A stretch of 64,000 nt of DNA from Delftia sp. PS-11 (GTDB taxonomy: Bacteria; Pseudomonadota; Gammaproteobacteria; Burkholderiales; Burkholderiaceae_C): NCBI RefSeq assembly GCF_029870285.1, contig NZ_JACSYA010000002.1:62001-126000 (forward strand), in the 5' to 3' direction. The notes under the pieces are model-generated. The model was not told the DNA's origin. It was given only the letters and a program-made list of their open reading frames with translations, and searched no databases. This document shows, piece after piece, positions 1 through 7,804 of the stretch. A program made the translations under genes and the position numbers. Position 1 is the first letter of the stretch, and each line of letters starts with the position of its first letter.

Positions 1-146
1 GGGGCCGGACACCGGCGGTGCCTGGCCGGCCCATGTCCCATTGTGGCGCCTGCGCCGAGCGTTGCCCACGGGGGAAGGCCCGAGAGTCCTCCCCGGGGCG
101 TATTGCAGGGGCAACCCTGCGGCGGGCTCGGCCGCGCATGCCACGG

Positions 147-152
147 GATAAT
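147..152 (+). promoter_or_regulatory. Candidate -10 box of rodA, close to the start codon
   Basis: The hexamer GATAAT ends 8 nt before the rodA ATG, so transcription would begin at or within a base or two of the start codon. No Shine-Dalgarno sequence is visible before the ATG. Bases 1-146 carry no gene I can support. They may be the very end of, or spacer after, an upstream cell-wall gene (mrdA is the usual neighbour of rodA), but no recognisable C-terminus can be read. Confidence 0.4.
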
Positions 153-160
153 GCCGGCCC

Positions 161-1336
161 ATGTCCGTGACCGAATTCGACAAGCCCTCGCTGTGGCAGC
201 GCATTTCGCCGCTGCTGCGCGGTTTTGATTTCCTGCTGCTGCTGTTTGTGGCGATGCTGGCCTGCGCAGGCCTGGTGGCCATGTACTCGTCGGGCTTCGA
301 TCATGGCACGCGGTTCATGGACCATACGCGCAATATGCTGATCGCCGCCACTTTGCTCTTTGTCGTGGCCCAGATTCCGCCCCAGCAGCTCATGAAGGTG
401 GCCGTGCCGCTGTACATGCTGGGCGTGGCGCTGCTGCTGGCCGTGGCCCTGTTCGGCATCACCAAGAAGGGAGCGCAGCGCTGGGTCAACGTGGGTGTGG
501 TGATCCAGCCCAGCGAGCTGCTCAAGATCGCCACGCCCCTGATGCTGGCCTGGTGGTTCCAGCGCCGCGAGGGGCAGCTGCGCGGCATGGACTTCGTGAT
601 CGCCATGGTCCTGCTCATGGTTCCCGTGGGACTGATCATGAAACAGCCCGACCTGGGAACCTCGCTGCTGGTGATGGCCGCAGGACTGTCCGTGATTTTT
701 TTTGCCGGCCTGCCATGGAAGCTCATCGTGCCCCCGGTGCTGGCCGGCGTGATCGGCATCACCCTGATTGTCTGGTATGAGCCCCAGCTGTGCGCCGAAG
801 GCGTGCGCTGGCCGCTGTTGCACGAATACCAGCAGACGCGTGTGTGCACCCTGCTCGATCCCACGCGTGATCCGCTGGGCAAGGGCTTTCACATCATCCA
901 GGGCATGATCGCCATTGGCTCGGGCGGCGTCTGGGGCAAGGGTTTCATGGCGGGCACTCAGACCCACCTGGAGTTCATCCCGGAGCGCACGACCGACTTC
1001 ATCTTCGCGGCCTACTCCGAGGAATTCGGGCTGGTCGGCAACCTCTTCATCATTGTCTCGTTCCTGCTGCTGGTCTGGCGTGGTCTGGCCATTGCGGTCC
1101 AGGCCGGGTCGCTGTTCGCCCGGCTCATGGCGGCCGCTGTGGCCATGATCTTCTTCACCTACTCCTTTGTGAACATGGGCATGGTCAGCGGCATCCTGCC
1201 CGTGGTGGGCGTGCCCCTGCCGTTCATCAGCTATGGCGGCACGGCCATGGTGACGCTGGGGCTGGCACTGGGCGTGCTGATGTCGGTGGCGCGCTCGCAG
1301 CGCCAGCTGCCGGGCGAGGGGGCCGGGAAACTGTAG
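161..1336 (+). CDS. rodA: Rod shape-determining SEDS protein RodA (peptidoglycan glycosyltransferase)
   Basis: This is an integral inner-membrane protein of 391 residues, normal length for RodA. Hydrophobic segments run through the whole chain. The SEDS signature is clear: the GAQRWV stretch followed by QPSELLKI near residues 105-125, the DLGTSLL stretch near 165-170, the large loop ending in the FIPERTTDFIFA region near 285-295, and the PLPFISYGGTA stretch near 350-360. RodA polymerises glycan strands with the transpeptidase PBP2 during elongation. PBP2 (mrdA) normally sits just upstream and would lie outside this window. The ATG at 161 is preceded closely by a -10-like box rather than a ribosome binding site. 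Confidence 0.95.
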   Translation: MSVTEFDKPSLWQRISPLLRGFDFLLLLFVAMLACAGLVAMYSSGFDHGTRFMDHTRNMLIAATLLFVVAQIPPQQLMKVAVPLYMLGVALLLAVALFGITKKGAQRWVNVGVVIQPSELLKIATPLMLAWWFQRREGQLRGMDFVIAMVLLMVPVGLIMKQPDLGTSLLVMAAGLSVIFFAGLPWKLIVPPVLAGVIGITLIVWYEPQLCAEGVRWPLLHEYQQTRVCTLLDPTRDPLGKGFHIIQGMIAIGSGGVWGKGFMAGTQTHLEFIPERTTDFIFAAYSEEFGLVGNLFIIVSFLLLVWRGLAIAVQAGSLFARLMAAAVAMIFFTYSFVNMGMVSGILPVVGVPLPFISYGGTAMVTLGLALGVLMSVARSQRQLPGEGAGKL

Positions 1337-1371
1337 CCTGCGCTGCAGGGGCTGCCGCTGGCGGCACGCGC

Positions 1372-1401
1372 GTGGCACGGTCATGGCGTGCTCTCTACAA
1401 T
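1372..1401 (+). promoter_or_regulatory. Candidate tldD promoter giving a leaderless mRNA
   Basis: GTGGCA (1372-1377) and TACAAT (1396-1401) are separated by 18 bp. Only 6 nt lie between the -10 box and the tldD ATG at 1408, so the transcript would start at or next to the A of the start codon. There is no ribosome binding site. Confidence 0.5.
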
Positions 1402-1407
1402 GGGCGC

Positions 1408-2868
1408 ATGATCTCCCGCGAACCCACCATTGAACGCCTGGCCACTGCGCGCAGCCTGCTGCTCGAACCCTTCGGCCTGGACGAATCCCACCTGGCGCGT
1501 GCGCTCGCCGAAATCCGCAGCCATCAGGTCGATGATGCCGATCTGTACTTCCAGTACACGCGTGCCGAAGGCTGGAGCCTGGAGGAAGGCATCGTCAAGA
1601 CGGGCAGCTTCAGCATCGACCAGGGCGTGGGGGTGCGCGCCGTCAGTGGCGAGAAGACGGCGTTCGCCTACTCCGACGACATCTCCGAGGCTTCGCTGCT
1701 GGATGCCGCCCGCACCGTACGCGCCATCTCCGGCGTGGCGCAGAGCCGGCGCGTGCGCGCCGGTGCTCCCAAGATCGCCGCAAGCCGCAGCCTCTACCCC
1801 GGCATCGACCCCATCGGCACGCTGGACAGCACTGCCAAAGTGGAACTGCTGGGCAAGGTCGAAGCCCTGGCACGGGCCAAGGACCCGCGTGTGGTTCAGG
1901 TCATGGCGGGCCTGGCCAGCGAATATGACGTGGTGCTCGTGGCGCGCGCCGATGGCACCCTGGCGGCCGATGTGCGCCCGCTGGTGCGCCTGTCGGTCAC
2001 CGTCATTGCCGAGCAAAAGGGCCGGCGCGAGGTGGGGTCTGCGGGCGGCGGCGGCCGCTTCGGCCTGGCCTATTTCAGCGATGAGCAGATCAGCCAGTAT
2101 GTGAACGAGGCGGTCCATGCTGCCCTGACCAACCTGGAGTCGCGCCCGGCGCCTGCGGGCGTGATGACGGTCGTGCTGGGGCCGGGCTGGCCCGGCGTGC
2201 TGCTGCACGAGGCCGTGGGGCACGGGCTCGAGGGCGACTTCAACCGCAAGGGTGCCAGCGCCTTCAGCGGGCGCATCGGCCAGCGCGTGGCAGCCAAGGG
2301 CGTGACGGTGCTCGACGATGGCACGCTGGCGGACCGCCGCGGCTCCCTCAACGTGGACGATGAAGGTTGCGCCAGCCAGAGCAACGTGCTGATCGAGGAC
2401 GGCATTCTCAAGGGCTACATCCAGGACGCGATGAATGCCCGTCTGATGGGCGTCAAGCCCACGGGCAATGGCCGCCGCGAAAGCTATGCCCACATCCCGA
2501 TGCCGCGCATGACCAACACCTACATGCTCGGTGGCGACAAGGATCCGAAGGAGATCGTCGCTTCCATCAAGAAGGGGCTGTATGCCACCAACTTCGGCGG
2601 CGGCCAGGTGGACATCACCAGCGGCAAGTTCGTGTTCTCGGCCAGCGAAGCCTACTGGGTGGAAAACGGCAAGATTCAATACCCGGTCAAGGGCGCGACC
2701 ATCGTTGGCAGCGGCCCCGAGTCGCTCAAGCACATCACCATGATCGGCAACGACATGCGGCTGGACAGCGGCGTTGGCACCTGCGGCAAGGAAGGCCAGA
2801 GCGTGCCCGTGGGTGTCGGTCAGCCGACGCTGCGCATCGACGGCCTGACCGTGGGGGGCACGGCCTGA
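1408..2868 (+). CDS. tldD: Metalloprotease TldD
   Basis: TldD is the cytoplasmic metalloprotease subunit that acts with TldE/PmbA on unfolded peptides and in modified-peptide maturation. The 486-residue product has the usual length. The metal-binding HExxxH motif appears as HEAVGHGLEGD at about residue 268, followed by the Gly-rich C-terminal half with the GNGRRES and NFGGGQVDITSGKF stretches typical of the family. An in-frame upstream ATG at 1372 would add 12 residues, but the TACAAT box lies inside that extension, so the start at 1408 is preferred. The partner gene tldE is not in the window, which is common in beta-proteobacteria. Confidence 0.95.
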   Translation: MISREPTIERLATARSLLLEPFGLDESHLARALAEIRSHQVDDADLYFQYTRAEGWSLEEGIVKTGSFSIDQGVGVRAVSGEKTAFAYSDDISEASLLDAARTVRAISGVAQSRRVRAGAPKIAASRSLYPGIDPIGTLDSTAKVELLGKVEALARAKDPRVVQVMAGLASEYDVVLVARADGTLAADVRPLVRLSVTVIAEQKGRREVGSAGGGGRFGLAYFSDEQISQYVNEAVHAALTNLESRPAPAGVMTVVLGPGWPGVLLHEAVGHGLEGDFNRKGASAFSGRIGQRVAAKGVTVLDDGTLADRRGSLNVDDEGCASQSNVLIEDGILKGYIQDAMNARLMGVKPTGNGRRESYAHIPMPRMTNTYMLGGDKDPKEIVASIKKGLYATNFGGGQVDITSGKFVFSASEAYWVENGKIQYPVKGATIVGSGPESLKHITMIGNDMRLDSGVGTCGKEGQSVPVGVGQPTLRIDGLTVGGTA

Positions 2869-2907
2869 GCGGCCCGGGTCGCATGAACGTCGCGGGGCGT
2901 GCATTCC

Positions 2908-3528
2908 ATGACCCAGCTGCCGCCTGCTTCGCGGCCTGACGTGCCCACATCGGTTCACGTCCTGCTCAGCCGGCCTGCGCAATGGCGGGCCGGCTCCGGT
3001 GACTCGCGGCACAGCCGCTTCTGGCGCCAGGAACTGCTCGAAAGCGATCTGCGCCCCATGCAGCAGCAGCTGGTGCTGCTGTCTGCCGCCCTGGAAGAAG
3101 CGGTGCGCGTGCGCTGCGCCGGCCGCTCCCGCCCGGTGGTCGAGGAGGCCGTGCAGCAGCTCGGCCTTGCGGCGCTGGAGCACCAGTACTTTCTCACCAC
3201 GCTGGCCTCGGGCTGGCGTCTTCTTTATGAGTTTCCGGCCTATCAGCGGCTGCTGCGCAGCTTCTGCAAGGCGGTGCGCGCCTGGCAGCAATCCGTACTG
3301 CTGGGAGACGCCCGTGAAGCCGAGCATTTCAGGCAGTGCGAGCGGCTGGGCTGGCGGCTGCTGGGCGACGCGTCGCTGCTGATCGACATGTTTGCCGAAT
3401 CTGTGCGGGGCGGCTGCCCTGCCATGCATCCGCTGCCGGTGAAGACGTCTGCCGGACCGCATGGCATGGCCGGGCTGTTGCGCCGCCTGGCGCATTGGCT
3501 GCGCCTGGTGGCGCAGCGCCGCCGCTGA
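2908..3528 (+). CDS. Hypothetical protein (206 aa), Arg/Leu-rich
   Basis: I do not recognise a family. The protein has no signal peptide and no clear membrane segment. It is rich in Leu, Arg and Glu with long predicted helices between about residues 40 and 160 and a very basic C-terminus. It follows tldD by 39 bp on the same strand and may be co-transcribed with it. A GTG three codons upstream (2899) is an alternative start. No strong ribosome binding site separates the two. The reading frame has GC-rich third positions like its neighbours, which supports it being a real gene. Confidence 0.6.
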   Translation: MTQLPPASRPDVPTSVHVLLSRPAQWRAGSGDSRHSRFWRQELLESDLRPMQQQLVLLSAALEEAVRVRCAGRSRPVVEEAVQQLGLAALEHQYFLTTLASGWRLLYEFPAYQRLLRSFCKAVRAWQQSVLLGDAREAEHFRQCERLGWRLLGDASLLIDMFAESVRGGCPAMHPLPVKTSAGPHGMAGLLRRLAHWLRLVAQRRR

Positions 3529-3759
3529 GACACCAGCCTGGCAGGCACCACTTTTTGCAGCGGCCGATCCGCAGGGCCTTGTCTGTCTGAAAAAGCATGC
3601 CCTGTTTTGCAGGAAAACGTCGTTTTTCCGTGGTTTTCATGGGTTGAATGACGGATTTTTGCGTTTGAATGAGAAAAATGCAGATTTCCTGATGCGTTGA
3701 TTCTGGCAGTTTCCCTCTGTGGCTTGCGCCATGGCAGGCTGTTGCATCCCCGCTGCATG

Positions 3760-3789
3760 TTGCGCTGCGAAAAATGTCTGTGCTACATT
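3760..3789 (+). promoter_or_regulatory. Candidate promoter of the aroG leader transcript
   Basis: TTGCGC (3760-3765) and TACATT (3784-3789) are separated by 18 bp. The -10 box ends 7 nt before the ATG of the leader peptide, so the leader peptide itself would be translated from a leaderless transcript. The sequence from 3529 to about 3755 is relatively A/T-rich for this genome and holds no gene I can support. Confidence 0.5.
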
Positions 3790-3796
3790 GGGTGCC

Positions 3797-3859
3797 ATGC
3801 AAGCACGCTCTTCCTTTTACTTTTACTTTTGGTTCTCCTCCCCGGCGGAAGAGAGGTAA
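3797..3859 (+). CDS. aroG attenuator leader peptide (20 aa, Phe/Tyr/Trp-rich)
   Basis: The small frame reads MQARSSFYFYFWFSSPAEER and then TAA. Seven consecutive codons (3815-3835) specify Phe, Tyr, Phe, Tyr, Phe, Trp, Phe. Its only plausible purpose is to sense charged aromatic tRNAs. It is followed by a perfect intrinsic terminator and then the DAHP synthase gene. Three mutually exclusive pairings can be drawn: 3808-3814 with 3847-3853 (7 bp, pause hairpin), 3843-3848 with 3895-3900 (6 bp, antiterminator) and 3893-3900 with 3914-3921 (8 bp, terminator). A ribosome stalled in the aromatic run would mask the first segment and free the second to block the terminator. Confidence 0.85.
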   Translation: MQARSSFYFYFWFSSPAEER

Positions 3860-3892
3860 GCGCGCGCACCCCCGAACACATACCTCCCTCAG

Positions 3893-3925
3893 AACCGCCG
3901 AAGCTGCAAAGCCCGGCGGTTTTTT
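3893..3925 (+). terminator. Attenuator terminator of the aroG leader
   Basis: An 8-bp perfect stem, AACCGCCG at 3893-3900 and CGGCGGTT at 3914-3921, is followed by a run of T to 3925. It lies 33 nt after the leader-peptide stop codon and 61 nt before the aroG start codon. Its left arm can pair instead with 3843-3848 inside the leader-peptide coding sequence. Confidence 0.85.
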
Positions 3926-3986
3926 GTTGCCCTTCCCGCTCTTTCGCTCCGTTTTCCACGATCCACTTTCCTCACGAAAGCAAGCA

Positions 3987-5144
3987 ATGACTGCTCATCA
4001 CGCTTCCCCTGCCGATTCCTGGTATCGCGGCGGTTCCCAAAAAACTGGCCAGACCGACGACGCACGTATCAAGGACATCACCGTGTTGCCCCCTCCCGAG
4101 CACCTCATCCGCTTCTTTCCCATCCGTGGCACGGCCGTCGAAACGCTGATCAGCGACACCCGCCGCACCATCCACAACATCATGGCTGGCAAGGATGACC
4201 GCCTGCTGGTCATCGTGGGCCCGTGCTCCATCCACGATCCGGCTGCAGCCATCGACTACGCGCGCCGCCTGGCGCCCGTGCGCGAAAAGTACAAGGACAC
4301 GCTGGAGATCGTGATGCGCGTGTACTTCGAAAAGCCCCGCACCACGGTGGGCTGGAAGGGGCTGATCAATGATCCCTACCTCGACCAGAGCTACCGCATC
4401 GACGAGGGCCTGCGCATCGCACGCCAGCTGCTGATCGACATCAACCGCCTGGGCGTGCCTGCCGCCAGCGAATTCCTCGACGTGATCTCGCCCCAGTACA
4501 TTGGCGATCTGATCAGCTGGGGCGCCATCGGCGCGCGCACCACGGAAAGCCAGGTGCACCGCGAACTGGCTTCAGGCATCTCGGCGCCCATCGGCTTCAA
4601 GAACGGCACGGATGGCAATATCCGCATTGCCACCGATGCCATCCAGTCGGCCAGCCGTGGCCACCACTTCCTGTCGGTGCACAAAAATGGCCAGGTGGCC
4701 ATCGTGCACACGGCCGGCAACCAGGACTGCCACGTCATTCTGCGCGGCGGCAAGGCGCCGAACTACGATGCGGACAGTGTGGCGGCGGCCTGCGCCGACC
4801 TGGAAAAGGCCGGCCTGCCCGCAACGCTGATGGTCGATTGCAGCCATGCCAACAGCTCCAAGCAGCATGAGCGCCAGAAGGATGTGGCCAGCGATATCGC
4901 CGGCCAGATCCGTGGTGGCTCGCGCAGCGTGTTCGGCGTGATGATCGAAGGCCACCTAGTGGCTGGCGCCCAGAAATTCACGCCGGGCAAGGACGATGTG
5001 GCGGCCCTGAACTACGGCCAGAGCATCACCGATGCTTGCCTGGGCTGGGACGATTCGCTGCAGACGCTGGCCGAGCTGTCGCAGGCGGTCGCGCAGCGCC
5101 GTGTCCGGCAGGTCGAGCAGGCCTCGGCGCTGGCGGCTGTCTGA
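3987..5144 (+). CDS. aroG: 3-deoxy-7-phosphoheptulonate (DAHP) synthase, class I
   Basis: The enzyme condenses phosphoenolpyruvate with erythrose 4-phosphate, the first step of the shikimate pathway, in the cytoplasm. The 385-residue product is slightly longer than the E. coli paralogues (about 350-356). Family motifs are plain: the VGPCSIHDP stretch near residue 73, the EKPRTTVGWKGLINDP stretch near 110-125, the GARTTESQ stretch near 180, the GFKNGTDG stretch near 205 and DCSHANSSKQ near 290. Which amino acid inhibits it cannot be read reliably. A longer frame opens at 3774 but includes the attenuator, so the ATG at 3987 is chosen. Transcription is very probably controlled by the upstream Phe/Tyr/Trp leader peptide. 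Confidence 0.93.
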   Translation: MTAHHASPADSWYRGGSQKTGQTDDARIKDITVLPPPEHLIRFFPIRGTAVETLISDTRRTIHNIMAGKDDRLLVIVGPCSIHDPAAAIDYARRLAPVREKYKDTLEIVMRVYFEKPRTTVGWKGLINDPYLDQSYRIDEGLRIARQLLIDINRLGVPAASEFLDVISPQYIGDLISWGAIGARTTESQVHRELASGISAPIGFKNGTDGNIRIATDAIQSASRGHHFLSVHKNGQVAIVHTAGNQDCHVILRGGKAPNYDADSVAAACADLEKAGLPATLMVDCSHANSSKQHERQKDVASDIAGQIRGGSRSVFGVMIEGHLVAGAQKFTPGKDDVAALNYGQSITDACLGWDDSLQTLAELSQAVAQRRVRQVEQASALAAV

Positions 5145-5179
5145 GCCCAAGGCCGGCGGCTTGGGGCCCTGGCCGGCTG

Positions 5180-5545
5180 TCAGTGGGGCGCCGCTTCGGG
5201 CGGCGTCAGACTGCCATGGTTCAGTGTCTCGTCGATGCGCAGCAGCAGGGCCAGAAGGTGGCGCTTGTCGAACTCCACCGGCTGGCTCCACTCATGTTCT
5301 GCCAGCGGGTGTACATGGCTTTGGCAGGGCAGCTGGCCACCGGCATCGACGACGGCGCGCAGCCTGGGCAGGAAGACCCACTGCAGCCATTCATGCAGCT
5401 TGAGGGTGTCGTACATGAAGGGCATGGTCGAGGCCATGGCCTGTGCGCTGGGCGCCGTGGGTGACCACAGGTTCTGGCGGCGCATCTCGTCTTCGAGCTG
5501 CTGCAGATGGTCCAGCAAGGGCTGGTGGGGGGCGTCGGGCATCAT
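5180..5545 (-). CDS. YqcC family protein (DUF446)
   Basis: The short soluble protein has the YqcC family pattern: the LRRLGLW-like element appears as MRRQNLWSPTAPSAQAMAST, then the PFMYDTLKLHEWLQWVFLPR core and a Pro-Leu-Ala-Glu stretch near residue 85. In enterobacteria yqcC lies beside the tRNA pseudouridine synthase gene truC. Its molecular role is unknown, and truC is not in this window. A second ATG follows directly (5542). The gene converges on aroG. A -10-like TAGAAT lies about 30 nt upstream of the start (minus strand, near 5575-5581). Confidence 0.8.
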   Translation of the reverse strand: MMPDAPHQPLLDHLQQLEDEMRRQNLWSPTAPSAQAMASTMPFMYDTLKLHEWLQWVFLPRLRAVVDAGGQLPCQSHVHPLAEHEWSQPVEFDKRHLLALLLRIDETLNHGSLTPPEAAPH

Positions 5546-5760
5546 GCAAAGTGATCCATGAAAGGCAGGGGCAGATTCTAGGCTCCGCTGCCAATCACCT
5601 GCTGCGGCCAGTGCCGGGCAGGCGGCAGGCCCTGCCAGCCTTGAGGCAAGTCAACCCGGCCGCGCCGCCGCAGGCGCGCTTGCGGTTAAGCTTGAACCAT
5701 GCACGGTGGCCGTTGTCCGCAGGGCGCGGGCGGGCCATCCCCGTTGACGAGAGGAGTTCC

Positions 5761-6078
5761 ATGCGCAGCGAAGTGATTGTGGTGTTGGATGCCGGCAAGG
5801 AGTACAGGACCGATACCAGCGGGCTCACGCCCATGAGTTCCGACGAGGGCCGGCATTGGCTGGACCAGCAGTTCATCTCCATGGACTGCGAGCCGCTGCG
5901 GGCCAGCGGCAAGGTGCTGCTGGCCGACAAGCTGGTGGTCGTCGCACGTGCCGCGCGCTCGCGCGCCGGACTGTTCGACGATGAGCAGTGGCGCAACAGC
6001 TATGCGCGTGCAGCCCAGGCGGTGCTGTCAAAGCCGCTGATCCGGGTCGATGTCCCGGCCATGTCCATCAGCTATTGA
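5761..6078 (+). CDS. Hypothetical protein (105 aa)
   Basis: I do not recognise a family. The small soluble alpha/beta-like protein begins MRSEVIVVLDAG and has no signal peptide, membrane segment or cysteine pair. The start at 5761 is set by a good ribosome binding site (GAGAGGAG, 5 nt before the ATG), although the frame stays open far upstream. It converges with mpl, with a strong inverted repeat between them. Confidence 0.6.
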   Translation: MRSEVIVVLDAGKEYRTDTSGLTPMSSDEGRHWLDQQFISMDCEPLRASGKVLLADKLVVVARAARSRAGLFDDEQWRNSYARAAQAVLSKPLIRVDVPAMSISY

Positions 6079-6093
6079 CGCACTGTGGACCCA

Positions 6094-6129
6094 GCCCAAA
6101 GCCCGGCCATGACGGACCGGGCTTTGGGC
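6094..6129. terminator. Inverted repeat between convergent genes (possible bidirectional terminator)
   Basis: A perfect 13-bp inverted repeat (arms 6094-6106 and 6117-6129, 10-nt loop) sits between the stop codons of the hypothetical gene at 5761 and mpl. Neither side has a T run, so it would be a weak or non-canonical intrinsic terminator. Confidence 0.5.
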
Positions 6130-6152
6130 CTCAGAGGGCGGCTGCGCCGGTG

Positions 6153-7580
6153 TCAGGCGGCGGGCTGCAGCGCTGCCAGCAGCCTGGCATGTATGCCGCC
6201 AAAGCCGCCGTTGCTCATGCACACCACATGGTCGCCCGGCTGCGCGGCAGCACGTATCTGATCGACCAGCGTGGCAATGTCGCCTGCCGTGCGGGCCCCC
6301 GCGCCCAGCGGCTGCAGCGCCTCGGCCGCGTCCCAGTCCAGGCCCGCCGTATGGCAGAACACCAGGTCGGCGCTCTCCAGCGACCAGGGCAGCTGTGACT
6401 TCATCGCGCCCAGCTTCATGGTGTTGCTGCGCGGCTCGAACACGGCCAGGATGCGTGCCTGGCTGCCCAGCTTGCGGCGCAGGCCGTCGAGCGTGGTGCG
6501 GATGGCGGTCGGGTGGTGCGCGAAGTCATCGTAGACAGAAACGCCACCTGCGATGCCCCGCAGCTCCATTCTGCGCTTGACGTTCTGAAAGCGCGCCAGC
6601 GCTTCGCAGGCCTGGGCGGGCGAGACACCGACATGGTCCGCCGCCGCAATGGCCGCCAGCGCATTGAGCTGGTTGTGCGTGCCCGTCAGCTGCCATTCCA
6701 GGCGCGCGACCTTGCGGCCCCGGTGCAGCACATCAAAGGCTCCGGGCTCGCCTTCGGCGCTGAAATCGCTGACCACGGCCCCGAAACTGCTGACTTCGCT
6801 CCAGCAGCCCTGGTGCAGCACGCGGGCCAGGCTCTCCTCCAGGCCGTTGACCACGATGCGGCCAGAACCCGGCACGGTGCGCGCGAGGTGGTGGAACTGG
6901 CGCTCGATGGCGGCCAGATTCTCGAAGATGTCCGCGTGGTCGAATTCGAGGTTGTTGAATACGGCTGTGCGCGGCCGGTAGTGGACGAACTTGCTGCGCT
7001 TGTCGAAGAAGGCCGTGTCGTACTCGTCCGCCTCGATGACAAAGAGCGGTTCGCGGCCCGACGGGCCGGCGCCGGCCACGGGCCGGCTGGCTGCGCCCAG
7101 GCGCGCCGAGATCCCGAAGTCCAGCGGCACGCCGCCGACCAGAAAGCCGGGTGCCAGCCCTGCGCATTCGAGAATCCAGGCCAGCATCGATGTCGTCGTT
7201 GTCTTGCCGTGGGTGCCGGCCACGGCCAGCACATGGCGCGGGCACGAGGGGTGGTGCAGCACATGCTCGGACAGCCACTGGGGGCCGCTGGTGTAGGGTG
7301 CGCCGCTTTCCAGGATGGCCTCCATCAGCGGGAACTTGGGGCTGCCATCCGCAAGCCGCGCGCGGCTGACCACATTGCCCACGACATACATGTCGGGTTG
7401 CAGGGCCATCTGGTCTGCGCCATAGCCCTCTATCAGTTCGATGCCCAGCGCGCGCAGCTGGTCGCTCATCGGTGGATAAACGCCGGCATCGCAGCCCGTG
7501 ACGCGATGGCCGGCCTCGCGCGCCAGCGCGGCCAGGCCGCCCATGAAGGTGCCGCAGATGCCCAGAATATGTATGTGCAT
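6153..7580 (-). CDS. mpl: UDP-N-acetylmuramate:L-Ala-gamma-D-Glu-meso-DAP ligase
   Basis: Mpl recycles cell-wall peptide by ligating the murein tripeptide onto UDP-MurNAc in the cytoplasm. The 475-residue protein begins MHIHILGICGTFMGG, the N-terminal nucleotide-binding element of Mur ligases. Further motifs are the AGTHGKTTT P-loop near residue 117, the EADEYDTAFFDKRSK stretch near 187 and the DDFAHHPTAI stretch near 350, all Mpl-type. Nine in-frame codons upstream (to 7607) are left out because a TAGAAT box lies within them, 8 nt before the ATG at 7580. Functionally it pairs with ampD elsewhere in the window. Confidence 0.95.
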   Translation of the reverse strand: MHIHILGICGTFMGGLAALAREAGHRVTGCDAGVYPPMSDQLRALGIELIEGYGADQMALQPDMYVVGNVVSRARLADGSPKFPLMEAILESGAPYTSGPQWLSEHVLHHPSCPRHVLAVAGTHGKTTTTSMLAWILECAGLAPGFLVGGVPLDFGISARLGAASRPVAGAGPSGREPLFVIEADEYDTAFFDKRSKFVHYRPRTAVFNNLEFDHADIFENLAAIERQFHHLARTVPGSGRIVVNGLEESLARVLHQGCWSEVSSFGAVVSDFSAEGEPGAFDVLHRGRKVARLEWQLTGTHNQLNALAAIAAADHVGVSPAQACEALARFQNVKRRMELRGIAGGVSVYDDFAHHPTAIRTTLDGLRRKLGSQARILAVFEPRSNTMKLGAMKSQLPWSLESADLVFCHTAGLDWDAAEALQPLGAGARTAGDIATLVDQIRAAAQPGDHVVCMSNGGFGGIHARLLAALQPAA

Positions 7581-7588
7581 GGCTGAAG

Positions 7589-7594
7589 ATTCTA
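7589..7594 (-). promoter_or_regulatory. Candidate -10 box of mpl, close to the start codon
   Basis: On the minus strand TAGAAT lies 8 nt before the mpl ATG. No ribosome binding site is visible in the 8 nt between, which suggests a leaderless or nearly leaderless transcript. Confidence 0.45.
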
Positions 7595-7804
7595 GGGCCC
7601 TCTGCAAGGGGCAAAGCCCGGCCCGTTCAGGTCATGGCGCGGCTTGGGGGACAATGGACTGCAGGCAGCCTGCGGGCTGTCATATATATACGAGGATTTA
7701 CGCAGGCAGGACGGCAGAAGGCGGCTGTTCCCCTGGCGCAGAACGCACCGCATCCTGCATGCGTCAGTCCTGATGGATAGCGAAATACAGCCGATCGGGA
7801 AGCT

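Noticed and set aside
1381..3495. A 704-codon open frame on the minus strand covering tldD
   Set aside because: It is the mirror of tldD (HExxxH metalloprotease) and has no recognisable domain. High third-position GC keeps the opposite strand open.
3774..3986. Extended start of aroG through the attenuator region
   Set aside because: It overlaps the leader peptide in another frame and reads through the terminator. Homologous DAHP synthases begin near the ATG at 3987.
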